This document shows positions 10,241-19,443 of a DNA stretch of 64,000 bases, piece by piece (position 1 is the first letter of the stretch; each line of letters begins with the position of its first letter). Location: contig NZ_VCHQ01000024.1 of NCBI RefSeq assembly GCF_005860775.1, forward strand, positions 62,001-126,000, given 5' to 3'. Source of the DNA: Klebsiella indica (GTDB taxonomy: Bacteria; Pseudomonadota; Gammaproteobacteria; Enterobacterales; Enterobacteriaceae). The notes beneath the pieces were generated by a model, which searched no databases, was not told the DNA's origin, and saw nothing but the letters and a program-made list of their open reading frames with translations. A program made the translations under genes and the position numbers.

Positions 10241-10960
10241 ATGGCAACTCCACATATTAATGCAGAAATGGGTGATTTCGCTGACGTCGTTTTGATGCCG
10301 GGCGACCCGCTGCGTGCGAAGCACATTGCTGAAACTTTCCTTGAAGATGTACGTGAAGTGAACAACGTGCGCGGCATGCTGGGTTTCACCGGGACGTACA
10401 AAGGCCGTAAGATTTCCGTTATGGGGCATGGCATGGGGATCCCATCCTGCTCTATTTACGCGAAAGAACTGATCACCGACTTCGGAGTCAAGAAAATCAT
10501 TCGCGTGGGTTCCTGCGGTGCTGTGCGTATGGACGTTAAACTGCGCGATGTGGTGATCGGTATGGGTGCCTGCACCGATTCCAAAGTTAATCGTATCCGC
10601 TTCAAGGATCATGATTTTGCGGCCATCGCCGACTTTGACATGGTGCGCAACGCGGTAGACGCGGCGAAAGCGCTGGGTGTTGACGCGCGCGTGGGCAACC
10701 TGTTCTCCGCCGATCTGTTCTACTCTCCTGACGGCGAAATGTTCGACGTGATGGAAAAGTACGGCATCCTGGGCGTGGAAATGGAGGCGGCAGGTATTTA
10801 CGGCGTTGCGGCTGAGTTTGGTGCGAAAGCGCTGGCTATCTGCACCGTATCCGACCATATCCGTACTCATGAACTGACCACCGCCGCTGAACGCCAGACG
10901 ACGTTCAACGACATGATCAAAATCGCGCTGGAATCCGTTCTGCTGGGCGATAAAGAGTAA
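10241..10960 (+). CDS. deoD: Purine nucleoside phosphorylase, DeoD type
   Basis: A 239-residue hexameric phosphorylase that splits purine (deoxy)ribonucleosides with phosphate. His5 and the MPGDPLRAK phosphate-binding segment are at the N-terminus, followed by the RVGSCGAV motif, the EMEAAGIYG substrate-binding motif and the catalytic-loop aspartate in TVSDHI. AAAGAGAGCTGAAG precedes the ATG. It is the last gene of deoCABD and is closed by a strong terminator at 11011. Confidence 0.98.
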   Translation: MATPHINAEMGDFADVVLMPGDPLRAKHIAETFLEDVREVNNVRGMLGFTGTYKGRKISVMGHGMGIPSCSIYAKELITDFGVKKIIRVGSCGAVRMDVKLRDVVIGMGACTDSKVNRIRFKDHDFAAIADFDMVRNAVDAAKALGVDARVGNLFSADLFYSPDGEMFDVMEKYGILGVEMEAAGIYGVAAEFGAKALAICTVSDHIRTHELTTAAERQTTFNDMIKIALESVLLGDKE

Positions 10961-10969
10961 GGCCTGTTG

Positions 10970-11003
10970 TGCCGGGCGGAGCTTCACCCGACCCGGCCTG
11001 CGG
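10970..11003 (+). repeat. REP unit after deoD
   Basis: A single degenerate REP (TGCCGGGCGG ... ACCCGGCCTGCGG) lies between the deoD stop and the terminator. Confidence 0.7.
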
Positions 11004-11010
11004 TTTTGAG

Positions 11011-11036
11011 GCCCGCTAAGCGCAGCGGGCTTTTTT
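11011..11036 (+). terminator. Terminator of the deo operon
   Basis: GCCCGCT / AGCGGGC with a six-base loop and a run of six Ts. It sits between convergent deoD and lplA and ends only two bases from the lplA stop. Confidence 0.92.
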
Positions 11037-11038
11037 AA

Positions 11039-12055
11039 TTAGCGCACCGCTCCGGCAATCCATGCCGACAACTCCCGTAGCGCTTTCTCCTGCTCTGGAA
11101 AATCGACTAACAGCGCATCACAAGCCTGCTGTAGCATTTCAGCGCGATACAGGCAGCCCTGTAATTTCGTGGCCAGCGCTTCCAGCGGCGCAGGGTCAAG
11201 GCTGTCGGTAAAAACCTGAGCACGTGTGATATGCCCTTTCTCAACGTCGAAGTGCAGTTCAACGCCGCCCCAGATAAAGCGTTCATCCAGAAGATGCGTA
11301 AAAGCTGGCGCCTGGCCGAAGTTCCATTGCCAACTGCTCTGGCGAGCGAACGTTTCGGCAAAATTGGGCAGATCCGGCGTTTTATCTGGAGAGATTATCT
11401 CGGCGTCCACGCGTTCGCCGTAATGGCTGAAGAACGCCTCGGTAATAGCGTCGCAGATGTGTTCATGGGTAATGCCTGGCAGCAGATCCACCAGATTTGC
11501 GACGCGCCCGCGTACAGAAGTGATCCCTTTGGCCTGTAACTTTTTCTTATCAGGGTTGAGGTAGTTCGCCAGACGGCCGAGATCGGCATTCAACAGCAAT
11601 GTACCGTGATGGAAGCCGCGATCTTTGGTTTCCCGGTAGGCCGAGCCGGAAACCTTGCGGTCGCCTTCCGCTGTTTTCACCACCAGATCGTTACGGCCGG
11701 AAGCTTCTGCGGTAACGCCCAGCGCGTTCAGCGCATTGAGCACTATCGCGGTGGAGATCGTTTTGTCGTACTCCGGCTTCCCGGCCATAAAGGTAAAACA
11801 GGTATTGCCCAGATCGTGAAACACCGCGCCGCCGCCGCTGCTGCGGCGCGCCAGGCGGACATTGTCTTCTTCCATGCGCCGGGTGTTGCACTCTTTCCAC
11901 GGGTTTTGCGCGCGGCCAATGACCACAGTGTCGGCATTCCGCCACAAAAACAGCACACGCTGGCTGGCGGGCATCTGACGGAAAATAGATTCCTCAACCG
12001 CCAGATTGAACCACGGGTCGTAAGAGTCAGAGAGCAGCAGACGAAGTCCAGGCAT
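11039..12055 (-). CDS. lplA: Lipoate-protein ligase A
   Basis: A 338-residue ligase that activates free lipoate with ATP and attaches it to lipoyl domains of 2-oxoacid dehydrogenases and the glycine cleavage H protein. [12 protein letters not shown] (about residues 69-80) and [21 protein letters not shown] are the lipoate/adenylate-binding motifs. The C-terminal accessory domain follows. I chose the ATG at 12055, with AAGGAA six bases upstream, which gives the family length. It follows ytjB by 10 bp, so the two are probably co-transcribed. Confidence 0.97.
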   Translation of the reverse strand: MPGLRLLLSDSYDPWFNLAVEESIFRQMPASQRVLFLWRNADTVVIGRAQNPWKECNTRRMEEDNVRLARRSSGGGAVFHDLGNTCFTFMAGKPEYDKTISTAIVLNALNALGVTAEASGRNDLVVKTAEGDRKVSGSAYRETKDRGFHHGTLLLNADLGRLANYLNPDKKKLQAKGITSVRGRVANLVDLLPGITHEHICDAITEAFFSHYGERVDAEIISPDKTPDLPNFAETFARQSSWQWNFGQAPAFTHLLDERFIWGGVELHFDVEKGHITRAQVFTDSLDPAPLEALATKLQGCLYRAEMLQQACDALLVDFPEQEKALRELSAWIAGAVR

Positions 12056-12065
12056 CGCGATTTCC

Positions 12066-12707
12066 TTATTCCGATTCATCTTTATCTTCATCCTGCACCG
12101 GTTTATTCGCGGTCAACAGGAAGGGCGATTGCTGCCAGCGGGTGCGCTTACCTTGCAGCAGGGTACGCGTCAGTACCACGCCGATGGCCAGTGATAATAA
12201 CAGCATCAGGCGTAAGATATTGGTGGTATTATCGACCTGTTGCGATTCAGTGGCTAAGGTATGTGTATCCAGCGTCAGCCGCAGGTAGCCGAGTGGACCA
12301 TTTTTACCCTGAACAGGCTCGACGATTTGCTGGTTGAAGTAGCCGCCCGCTTTTTTGCCGTCCAGCGCCAGCCGATCGCGTACTTCAACGCTTTCACCGG
12401 AACGCGCGATCAAATCGCCCTGTTGGTCATAAACACCCGCATCCAGGACCCGACTTTTGTCGGTAAGCTGTTCCAGCAACTGGCCGATCCTTTTCTCATC
12501 TGGCGTTTCGCTACGCATCAGCGGCGTCAGATTTAGCGTCACCTGTTGTGCCAGCGTGCGTGCCAGTTCTTCCAGTTGCGGATTACGCTGTTTTTGACTG
12601 TTCTGGCTGAACCACGACGCGCCCTGCATCAGAGCAACGAGCAGCGCCAGACAGATCAAAACGATCACCGCGCGATGCAGCCGGAATTTAAGTTTTGCGC
12701 GTACCAT
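12066..12707 (-). CDS. ytjB: YtjB/Smp-family membrane protein
   Basis: A 213-residue inner-membrane protein with a basic N-terminus, a transmembrane segment at about residues 13-30, a periplasmic region with coiled-coil character ([17 protein letters not shown]), and a second transmembrane segment at about 162-181 followed by a charged C-terminal tail. This is the Smp/AhpA-like topology; its function is poorly defined. AAAGGTGG precedes the ATG. It is divergent from serB with about 100 bp between them, and is immediately upstream of lplA. Confidence 0.93.
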   Translation of the reverse strand: MVRAKLKFRLHRAVIVLICLALLVALMQGASWFSQNSQKQRNPQLEELARTLAQQVTLNLTPLMRSETPDEKRIGQLLEQLTDKSRVLDAGVYDQQGDLIARSGESVEVRDRLALDGKKAGGYFNQQIVEPVQGKNGPLGYLRLTLDTHTLATESQQVDNTTNILRLMLLLSLAIGVVLTRTLLQGKRTRWQQSPFLLTANKPVQDEDKDESE

Positions 12708-12811
12708 ATTCCACCTTTGAAAATTTGCAGCTTAATGTTGCCAGAAGCGTTGGTTACAAGGTAGCCTCATGCGTTATTTTCCTCGCCTGAATGAAGTGAT
12801 GTGGAGCCGTG

Positions 12812-13783
12812 ATGCCAAATAGTTTGACCTGGTGCGACCTGCCTGAAGATGTTTCCCTGTGGCCTGGATTGCCGCTTTCCCTCAGCGGTGATGAAGTTAT
12901 GCCGTTGGATTACCACGCCGGACGTAGCGGCTGGTTGCTGTATGGCCGGGGCCTTAACAAGCGCCGTCTGACGCAGTGGCAGCGTGAGCTGGGCGCGGCG
13001 CTGGTTATCGTCTCCTCGTGGGCGGTCGAAGATTATCAGGTGATTCGTCTGGCAGGTTCATTGACGCTACGGGCGACGCGGCTGGCCCACGAAGCGGGAC
13101 TGGATGTCGCGCCGCTGGGCAAAATCCCGCACTTGCGCACGCCCGGTTTACTGGTGATGGATATGGATTCAACGGCGATTCAGATTGAGTGTATCGACGA
13201 AATCGCCAAACTGGCCGGTACCGGCGAACTGGTTTCGCAAGTCACCGAACGAGCGATGCGTGGCGAACTTGATTTCACCGCCAGTTTGCGTCAGCGGGTG
13301 GCGACCCTGAAAGATGCCGACGCCAACATTTTGTTGCAGGTGCGCAAAACCCTGCCGCTGATGCCGGGGCTGACGCAACTGGTGCAGAATCTGCAAACGC
13401 TCGGCTGGAAAGTGGCGATCGCCTCCGGCGGTTTCACCTTCTTTGCCGAGTATCTGCGCGACAATTTGCATCTCGATGCGGTATTTGCCAATGAACTTGA
13501 GATTATGGACGGTAAGCTGACCGGCAACGTTATTGGCGATATCGTCGATGCAAAATATAAAGCCAATACGCTGCGCAAACTGGCGGAAAAGTATGCGCTC
13601 CCGGCGGCGCAAACCATAGCGATTGGCGATGGCGCTAACGATCTGCCGATGCTTAAAGCGGCAGGGCTCGGCATTGCCTATCATGCCAAACCAAAAGTAA
13701 ATGAACTGGCGGAAGTGACTATCCGTCACGCTGACCTGATGGGGGTATTCTGTATTCTCTCCGGCAGCATGAATCAAAAGTAA
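12812..13783 (+). CDS. serB: Phosphoserine phosphatase
   Basis: A HAD-superfamily phosphatase of 323 residues catalysing the last step of serine synthesis, phosphoserine to serine. The nucleophile motif DMDSTAIQ begins near residue 117, SGGFTFF is motif II, and GDGANDLPM carries the metal-binding aspartates. The N-terminal third is the regulatory domain of enterobacterial SerB. I take the ATG at 12812 after GGAG; a GTG lies immediately before it. radA follows after nine bases, so serB and radA form an operon. Confidence 0.97.
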   Translation: MPNSLTWCDLPEDVSLWPGLPLSLSGDEVMPLDYHAGRSGWLLYGRGLNKRRLTQWQRELGAALVIVSSWAVEDYQVIRLAGSLTLRATRLAHEAGLDVAPLGKIPHLRTPGLLVMDMDSTAIQIECIDEIAKLAGTGELVSQVTERAMRGELDFTASLRQRVATLKDADANILLQVRKTLPLMPGLTQLVQNLQTLGWKVAIASGGFTFFAEYLRDNLHLDAVFANELEIMDGKLTGNVIGDIVDAKYKANTLRKLAEKYALPAAQTIAIGDGANDLPMLKAAGLGIAYHAKPKVNELAEVTIRHADLMGVFCILSGSMNQK

Positions 13784-13792
13784 GAGGTGAAC

Positions 13793-15175
13793 GTGGCGAA
13801 AGCTCCAAAACGCGCATTTGTCTGTAATGAATGTGGTGCGGACTACCCGCGCTGGCAGGGGCAGTGCAGCGCCTGTCATGCGTGGAATACGATCACCGAG
13901 ATGCGCATAGCCGCTTCACCGCAGGTGGCAAGGAACGAGCGCCTGTCAGGCTATGCCGGTAATGCCGGGATCTCGAAAGTACAGAAGCTTTCTGATATCA
14001 GCCTTGAGGCATTGCCCCGTTTTTCCACTGGCTTTAAAGAATTCGACCGTGTGCTGGGCGGTGGTGTCGTGCCTGGCAGCGCCATCCTGATTGGCGGCAA
14101 TCCCGGGGCGGGTAAGTCGACGCTGCTGCTGCAAACCCTGTGCAAACTGTCTGAAGGTATGAAAACGCTGTACGTTACCGGGGAAGAGTCGTTGCAGCAG
14201 GTGGCGATGCGCGCTCATCGTCTGGGGTTGCCGACCGCCAATCTCAATATGCTGTCAGAGACCAGTATTGAGCAGATTTGCCTTATTGCGGATGAAGAAA
14301 AGCCGCAGCTGATGGTTATCGATTCCATCCAGGTGATGCATATGGCCGACGTGCAGTCGTCGCCGGGGAGCGTGGCTCAGGTGCGCGAAACGGCCGCTTA
14401 TCTGACGCGCTTTGCCAAAACGCGCGGCGTGGCTATTGTGATGGTTGGTCATGTCACTAAAGATGGCTCTCTGGCCGGGCCGAAGGTGCTGGAGCACTGT
14501 ATCGACTGTTCGGTGCTGCTCGATGGTGACGCCGATTCTCGTTTTCGCACCCTGCGCAGCCATAAAAACCGTTTTGGCGCAGTAAATGAACTGGGCGTGT
14601 TCGCGATGACCGAGCAGGGACTGCGTGAGGTCAGCAATCCCTCCGCAATTTTCTTAAGCCGTGGTGATGAAGTGACTTCCGGCAGTTCGGTGATGGTGGT
14701 CTGGGAAGGGACGCGCCCGCTGCTGGTGGAGATCCAGGCGCTGGTGGATCACTCGATGATGGCCAATCCACGCCGTGTGGCTGTGGGGCTGGAGCAAAAC
14801 CGTCTGGCGATCCTGCTGGCGGTGCTGCATCGCCACGGTGGCCTGCAGATGGCGGATCAGGATGTGTTCGTCAACGTCGTCGGTGGGGTAAAGGTCACTG
14901 AAACCAGCGCCGATCTGGCGTTGCTGCTGGCGATGGTCTCCAGTCTGCGCGACCGCCCATTGCCGCAGGATCTGGTGGTCTTCGGCGAAGTGGGGCTGGC
15001 CGGGGAGATTCGCCCGGTGCCGAGCGGTCAGGAGCGTATCTCGGAAGCGGCTAAGCATGGATTTCGTCGCGCAATCGTTCCGGCGGCCAACGTACCGAAA
15101 AGAGTGCCGGAAGGGATGCAGATCTTTGGTGTGAAAAAACTTGCGGACGCGTTAAGCGTCTTTGACGACTTATAA
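13793..15175 (+). CDS. radA: DNA repair and recombination protein RadA
   Basis: A RecA-like ATPase of 460 residues that promotes branch migration of recombination intermediates. It has the C4 zinc finger CNECG...CSACH (about residues 11-30), the Walker A GGNPGAGKST, the RadA-specific KNRFG motif, and a C-terminal Lon-protease-like domain. I chose the GTG at 13793, giving MAKAPKRAF as in relatives; a GTG two codons upstream is possible. It is downstream of serB in one unit and is followed by a REP pair. Confidence 0.97.
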   Translation: MAKAPKRAFVCNECGADYPRWQGQCSACHAWNTITEMRIAASPQVARNERLSGYAGNAGISKVQKLSDISLEALPRFSTGFKEFDRVLGGGVVPGSAILIGGNPGAGKSTLLLQTLCKLSEGMKTLYVTGEESLQQVAMRAHRLGLPTANLNMLSETSIEQICLIADEEKPQLMVIDSIQVMHMADVQSSPGSVAQVRETAAYLTRFAKTRGVAIVMVGHVTKDGSLAGPKVLEHCIDCSVLLDGDADSRFRTLRSHKNRFGAVNELGVFAMTEQGLREVSNPSAIFLSRGDEVTSGSSVMVVWEGTRPLLVEIQALVDHSMMANPRRVAVGLEQNRLAILLAVLHRHGGLQMADQDVFVNVVGGVKVTETSADLALLLAMVSSLRDRPLPQDLVVFGEVGLAGEIRPVPSGQERISEAAKHGFRRAIVPAANVPKRVPEGMQIFGVKKLADALSVFDDL

Positions 15176-15203
15176 TCATCTGTATGCACTGATGTTGTAT
15201 AAT

Positions 15204-15284
15204 TTGCCGGATGGCGGCGCAATGCGTCGCCATCCGGCCTACGGATTGATGTTGTAGGCCTGATAAGCGAAGCGCCATCAGGCA
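15204..15284 (+). repeat. REP pair between radA and nadR
   Basis: TTGCCGGATGGCGGCGCAAT with its own inverted partner, then a diverged unit GTAGGCCTGATAAGCGAAGC...GCCATCAGGCA. A BIME just upstream of the nadR ribosome-binding site. Confidence 0.9.
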
Positions 15285-15314
15285 TTGTTACGCGTTTTTT
15301 AGCAGGAGGCTCTT

Positions 15315-16556
15315 GTGTCATCGTTTGACTATCTTAAAACCGCGATCAAGCAGAAAGGTTGTACGCTACAGCAGGTGGCGGATGCCAGCGGGATGACCAA
15401 AGGCTATCTGAGCCAGTTGCTGAACGCTAAAATCAAAAGCCCGAGCGCGCAGAAGCTGGAAGCGCTGCATCGGTTTCTGGGGCTGGAGTTTCCGCGTCGG
15501 CAAAAGAGCGTGGGTGTCGTTTTTGGTAAGTTTTATCCGCTGCATACCGGGCATATTTACCTGATTCAGCGTGCCTGCAGCCAGGTGGATGAACTGCATA
15601 TCATTATGGGTTACGACGCTCCCCGTGACCGTGAACTGTTTGAAAAGAGCGCCATGTCACAGCAGCCGACCGTACCCGATCGTCTGCGCTGGTTGCTGCA
15701 AACCTTTAAATATCAAAAAAATATTCGCATTCATGCTTTTAATGAAGAAGGAATGGAGCCTTATCCGCACGGCTGGGATGTCTGGAGCCGCGGGATCCGT
15801 GCCTTTATGAGCGAGAAGGGTATTGAGCCAAACTGGATTTATACTTCAGAAGAAGGGGATGCGCCCCAGTATCTGGAGCATTTAGGGATCGAGACCGTCC
15901 TTATCGATCCGAAACGCACTTTTATGAACATTAGCGGGGGGCAGATCCGTGAAAACCCATTCCGCTACTGGGAATATATTCCGACTGAAGTAAAACCATT
16001 TTTTGTGCGTACGGTGGCGATTCTTGGTGGTGAGTCCAGCGGTAAATCGACGCTGGTAAATAAACTGTCCAATATTTTTAATACGACCAGCGCCTGGGAA
16101 TATGGTCGTGACTATGTGTTTTCGCATCTTGGCGGCGATGAGATTGCGTTGCAATATTCTGACTATGACAAAATAGCTCTTGGACATGCGCAATACATTG
16201 ATTTTGCAGTAAAATATGCCAATAAAGTGGCGTTTATCGACACCGATTTTGTCAGCACTCAGGCTTTTTGTCTGAAGTATGAAGGGCGCGAGCATCCCTT
16301 TGTTCAGGCGCTGATCGATGAGTATCGCTTCGACCTGGTTATTTTGCTGGAGAACAATACTCCGTGGGTAGCGGATGGTTTGCGCAGTCTTGGCAGTTCA
16401 GTCGATCGTAAGGAGTTCCAGTCGCTGCTGGTCTCTCTGCTAAAAGAGAATGAAATAGACTTCGTGCATGTGAAAGAAGCGGATTACGACGCGCGCTTTC
16501 TGCGCTGTGTTGAACTGGTGAAAGAGATGATGGGCGAGCAGGGGCAGCCCGGATAA
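15315..16556 (+). CDS. nadR: NadR: NAD repressor, NMN adenylyltransferase and ribosylnicotinamide kinase
   Basis: A 413-residue trifunctional protein. Residues 1-60 are a Cro-like helix-turn-helix (LQQVADASGMTKGYLSQLLN) that represses NAD synthesis genes. The central domain has the nucleotidyltransferase motif GKFYPLHTGH, and the C-terminal kinase has the P-loop GGESSGKST. Start is GTG at 15315 with AGGAGG upstream. The C-terminus ends GEQGQPG, whereas the Escherichia protein ends soon after GEQ; the last codons and the stop lie in REP-like DNA, described under findings. Confidence 0.97.
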   Translation: MSSFDYLKTAIKQKGCTLQQVADASGMTKGYLSQLLNAKIKSPSAQKLEALHRFLGLEFPRRQKSVGVVFGKFYPLHTGHIYLIQRACSQVDELHIIMGYDAPRDRELFEKSAMSQQPTVPDRLRWLLQTFKYQKNIRIHAFNEEGMEPYPHGWDVWSRGIRAFMSEKGIEPNWIYTSEEGDAPQYLEHLGIETVLIDPKRTFMNISGGQIRENPFRYWEYIPTEVKPFFVRTVAILGGESSGKSTLVNKLSNIFNTTSAWEYGRDYVFSHLGGDEIALQYSDYDKIALGHAQYIDFAVKYANKVAFIDTDFVSTQAFCLKYEGREHPFVQALIDEYRFDLVILLENNTPWVADGLRSLGSSVDRKEFQSLLVSLLKENEIDFVHVKEADYDARFLRCVELVKEMMGEQGQPG

Positions 16557-16582
16557 GGCGCGGACAGTGCGACCTGATGCCC
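16546..16582 (+). repeat. Degenerate REP overlapping the nadR stop
   Basis: AGCCCGGATAAGGCG begins inside the last codons of nadR and CCTGATGCCC closes the dyad. The TAA stop of nadR is the TAA of the REP core GGATAAGGCG. Confidence 0.65.
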
Positions 16583-16842
16583 TCACCCCGGCCGTCTCAG
16601 CCTACAGAGAGACGGGATACATAAAAAAGGGCAATTTGCTTTGTAATGCCGTTCACTTAAGCAAATCATCGGTGTTGTCTTTTGTTTTATTTGCCTGTGG
16701 CAATCGCATTATCGGTGGTTTAAACGAAAATCTGATTCAGTTGATTCGCTTACTGAGCTGATACGGGCTGAAATATAAAGGATATAACTTTTTTATAATT
16801 TTCAGCCTCTGAAAAGCCACTGACGAATAACGGACTCACCGC
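16583..16842. other. Gene-free stretch after nadR
   Basis: About 260 bp of AT-rich sequence without a credible gene. It contains an eight-base inverted repeat ATTTGCTT / AAGCAAAT (16634-16641, 16659-16666). Between the arms lies TAATGCCGTTCACTTAAG, which resembles the end of IS4-family elements; no second end or transposase is visible. Nothing else is recognisable. Confidence 0.5.
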
Positions 16843-17207
16843 ATGGGGGTTGGGCGCATCAAGGAAACCAGGCGAGAACGCAGGCGCGCATCCAGGACTG
16901 GCCGCCAGGACGGCGGCCAGAGGCTGAGTCGCGGCAAGGATGCCGCGTCTCAGCCGGTCCGCCAGATGAAGCCGGAGTGGAGCGGACCGCGGAGCGGCAG
17001 GTTTTCAGCGCCATGCCGGGGGTGCAGGGGGACGGGCGAAACGTCCCCCTGCCCGTTCACACGCTGTGGATATAACGAATATCTTCGTATTACCCGTGAA
17101 CGGAACAGACCACGGAATTTGAATGGGCGAAAACGAAAAACGCGCCATGTTCGCCATAACTACCGATTAGCGGAGCTGCTTACCCGCTATAACACCGGGT
17201 GAATTTC
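16843..17207. other. Structured non-coding element of multiple hairpins
   Basis: A GC-rich block unlike its AT-rich flanks. It contains in order: CTGGCCGCC / GGCGGCCAG (16898-16920); GGCTGAG-T-CGCGGC / GCCGCG-T-CTCAGCC (16922-16955); CGGTCCGC / GCGGACCG (16955-16989); an 11-bp stem GCAGGGGGACG / CGTCCCCCTGC (17024-17052); and CCGTTCAC / GTGAACGG (17053-17103) enclosing ACGAA / TTCGT. A 119-codon frame crosses it, but its arginine- and glycine-rich translation looks like a by-product of the GC-rich repeats. The stems are seen directly; whether it is a dispersed element or an expressed RNA is open. Confidence 0.6.
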
Positions 17208-17332
17208 CCTAAACTGACCAGCACCACAACTTGCTTTGTCTTTTTCAACGAGCGTTCTTCAGGAATTGTCCGGCGGCGCTTCGTTTGCACGGGCCAGCAG
17301 GTGATTGATAATTTATTGATATTTTAGAACAT

Positions 17333-17366
17333 GTAGGCCGGATAAGGCGTTAGCCGCCATCCGGCG
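17333..17366 (+). repeat. Single REP downstream of ettA
   Basis: GTAGGCCGGATAAGGCGTTA...GCCGCCATCCGGCGG, one REP unit beyond the ettA terminator. Confidence 0.85.
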
Positions 17367-17409
17367 GAAATGCGGGCACAGTATCTGATGCAGGTTTGTC
17401 ATCAGCCTG

Positions 17410-17435
17410 AAAAGGGCAACTTGCGTTGCCCTTTT
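17410..17435 (-). terminator. Terminator of ettA
   Basis: Perfect arms AAAAGGGCAAC / GTTGCCCTTTT with a four-base loop, five bases beyond the ettA stop. The arm ends in four Ts in the direction of ettA transcription. Confidence 0.9.
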
Positions 17436-17439
17436 GCAT

Positions 17440-19107
17440 TTATTTCGAGATACGCTTGTACTTGATACGCTTTGGCTCAAGGGCATCGGCGCCCAGGGTG
17501 CGTTTCTTGTACTCTTCGTACTCGGTAAAGTTCCCTTCGAAGAACTCCACCTTACCTTCATCCTGGTAATCCAGGATGTGAGTGGCGATACGGTCAAGGA
17601 ACCAACGGTCGTGCGAGATAACCATTGCGCAGCCCGGGAACTCCAGCAGGGCGTTTTCCAGCGCGCGCAGGGTTTCAATATCGAGGTCGTTGGTCGGTTC
17701 ATCGAGCAGCAGCACGTTGCCGCCAACCTGCAGCAGCTTCGCCAGATGCAGACGACCGCGCTCACCGCCGGACAGCTCGCCCACGCGTTTGCCCTGGTCA
17801 ACCCCTTTGAAGTTAAAGCGGCCAACGTAGGCGCGGCTCGGCATCTCGGTATTGCCGATCTTCATGATATCCAGCCCGCCGGAAACTTCTTCCCACACGG
17901 TTTTGCTGTTATCCATGGCGTCACGGAACTGGTCGACGGAAGCCAGCTTGACGGTATCACCCAGGGTGATGGTGCCGCTATCCGGCTGTTCCTGACCGGA
18001 CATCATGCGGAACAGCGTGGATTTACCCGCGCCGTTCGGGCCGATGATGCCGACAATCGCGCCTTTCGGCACGGAGAAACTCAGGTCGTCAATCAGCAGG
18101 CGGTCACCGTAGGACTTACGCAGATTGCTGACTTCCACCACTTTATCCCCCAGACGTGGGCCAGGCGGAATAAACAGTTCGTTGGTTTCGTTACGTTTCT
18201 GGTATTCGACGCTGTTAAGTTCTTCAAAGCGTGCCAGACGGGCTTTGCCCTTAGACTGGCGGCCTTTCGCGCCCTGGCGTACCCACTCCAGCTCTTTCTC
18301 GATCGATTTACGACGGGCCGCTTCCTGAGAGGCTTCCTGCGCCAGACGCTGATCTTTCTGCTCCAGCCAGGAAGAGTAGTTACCTTCCCACGGAATCCCT
18401 TCGCCGCGGTCAAGTTCAAGGATCCAACCGGCAACGTTATCGAGGAAGTAACGGTCGTGAGTAATCGCCACGACGGTACCTTCGAAATCGTGCAGGAAAC
18501 GCTCCAGCCATGCCACGGATTCTGCATCCAGGTGGTTAGTTGGTTCGTCAAGCAGCAGCATGTCCGGCTTTTCCAGCAGCAGACGGCACAGCGCGACGCG
18601 GCGGCGCTCACCACCGGAAAGATTGGCGATTTTCGCCTCCCAGTCCGGCAGACGCAGAGCGTCGGCGGCACGCTCCAGCTGTACGTTGAGATTGTGGCCG
18701 TCGTGCGCCTGGATTATCTCTTCAAACTTACCCTGTTGCGCGGCGAGTTTGTCGAAGTCGGCATCCGGCTCAGCGTACTTAGCGTACACCTCGTCGAGAC
18801 CCTTCAACGCGTTGACCACTTCGGCCACCGCCTCTTCGACTGACTCGCGTACGGTCTGCTCCGGATTTAACTGCGGCTCCTGTGGCAGGTAACCAATCTT
18901 GATGCCGGGCTGCGGGCGCGCTTCGCCTTCGATATCGGTATCAATACCGGCCATAATGCGTAACAGGGTCGACTTACCGGCGCCGTTCAGACCGAGAACG
19001 CCGATTTTCGCGCCAGGGAAGAAGCTCAGGGAGATATTTTTCAAAATATGACGTTTCGGCGGAACCACTTTGCCGACACGATGCATAGTATAAACGAATT
19101 GAGCCAC
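17440..19107 (-). CDS. ettA: Energy-dependent translational throttle protein EttA (ABC-F)
   Basis: A 555-residue ABC-F ATPase that binds the ribosomal E site and gates entry into elongation according to the ATP/ADP ratio. Two ABC modules are visible: GLNGAGKST with LSGGERRRVAL, then GPNGAGKST with LSGGERGRLHL. The charged linker between them (about residues 240-300) is the P-site tRNA interaction motif, and each module has the DEPTNHLD or DEPTNDLD Walker B. Neither half has a membrane segment. Start is GTG at 19107. It is monocistronic with its own terminator. Confidence 0.97.
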   Translation of the reverse strand: MAQFVYTMHRVGKVVPPKRHILKNISLSFFPGAKIGVLGLNGAGKSTLLRIMAGIDTDIEGEARPQPGIKIGYLPQEPQLNPEQTVRESVEEAVAEVVNALKGLDEVYAKYAEPDADFDKLAAQQGKFEEIIQAHDGHNLNVQLERAADALRLPDWEAKIANLSGGERRRVALCRLLLEKPDMLLLDEPTNHLDAESVAWLERFLHDFEGTVVAITHDRYFLDNVAGWILELDRGEGIPWEGNYSSWLEQKDQRLAQEASQEAARRKSIEKELEWVRQGAKGRQSKGKARLARFEELNSVEYQKRNETNELFIPPGPRLGDKVVEVSNLRKSYGDRLLIDDLSFSVPKGAIVGIIGPNGAGKSTLFRMMSGQEQPDSGTITLGDTVKLASVDQFRDAMDNSKTVWEEVSGGLDIMKIGNTEMPSRAYVGRFNFKGVDQGKRVGELSGGERGRLHLAKLLQVGGNVLLLDEPTNDLDIETLRALENALLEFPGCAMVISHDRWFLDRIATHILDYQDEGKVEFFEGNFTEYEEYKKRTLGADALEPKRIKYKRISK

Positions 19108-19443
19108 GTTGGAGTTCGCCTCTCATTTATATACTCTCTATCCTTCTGGCGGCCTCTGTGTTGGCTGCATTCGGAACACCCGGTAATGCTTTCAGGGATC
19201 TCTTCTTATTGCCGCTTTGATGCAGCCAGAATAATTTTGAGTAGCGTAGTGAATAGTTTTCAAAGGCGAAGTGTAGCCTTTTTCGCGCGTTAATCCCAGC
19301 GAGGCGATGGGATTAACAAAAGCGTAAAAAAATGTTCAGGACATGGCGTGATTTGCGTTGTCTGATTAGCATATCTATCTGATACATGAAATTTTGCCAG
19401 CGGCATGATGCTGCAGTGGCGCACCTGAAGAGAGGATGAGCTT
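19108..19443. other. ettA-slt divergent intergenic region
   Basis: 336 bp between divergent ettA and slt. It must carry both promoters, but I see no strong consensus boxes, repeats or additional gene. Confidence 0.4.

Noticed and set aside
16843-17202. A 119-codon frame across the hairpin chain
   Set aside because: Arginine/glycine-rich with changes of composition at each stem, no ribosome-binding site. Better explained as structured DNA.
17434-18843. A 469-codon frame opposite ettA
   Set aside because: Mirror of ettA codon usage; no start signal and no recognisable domain.
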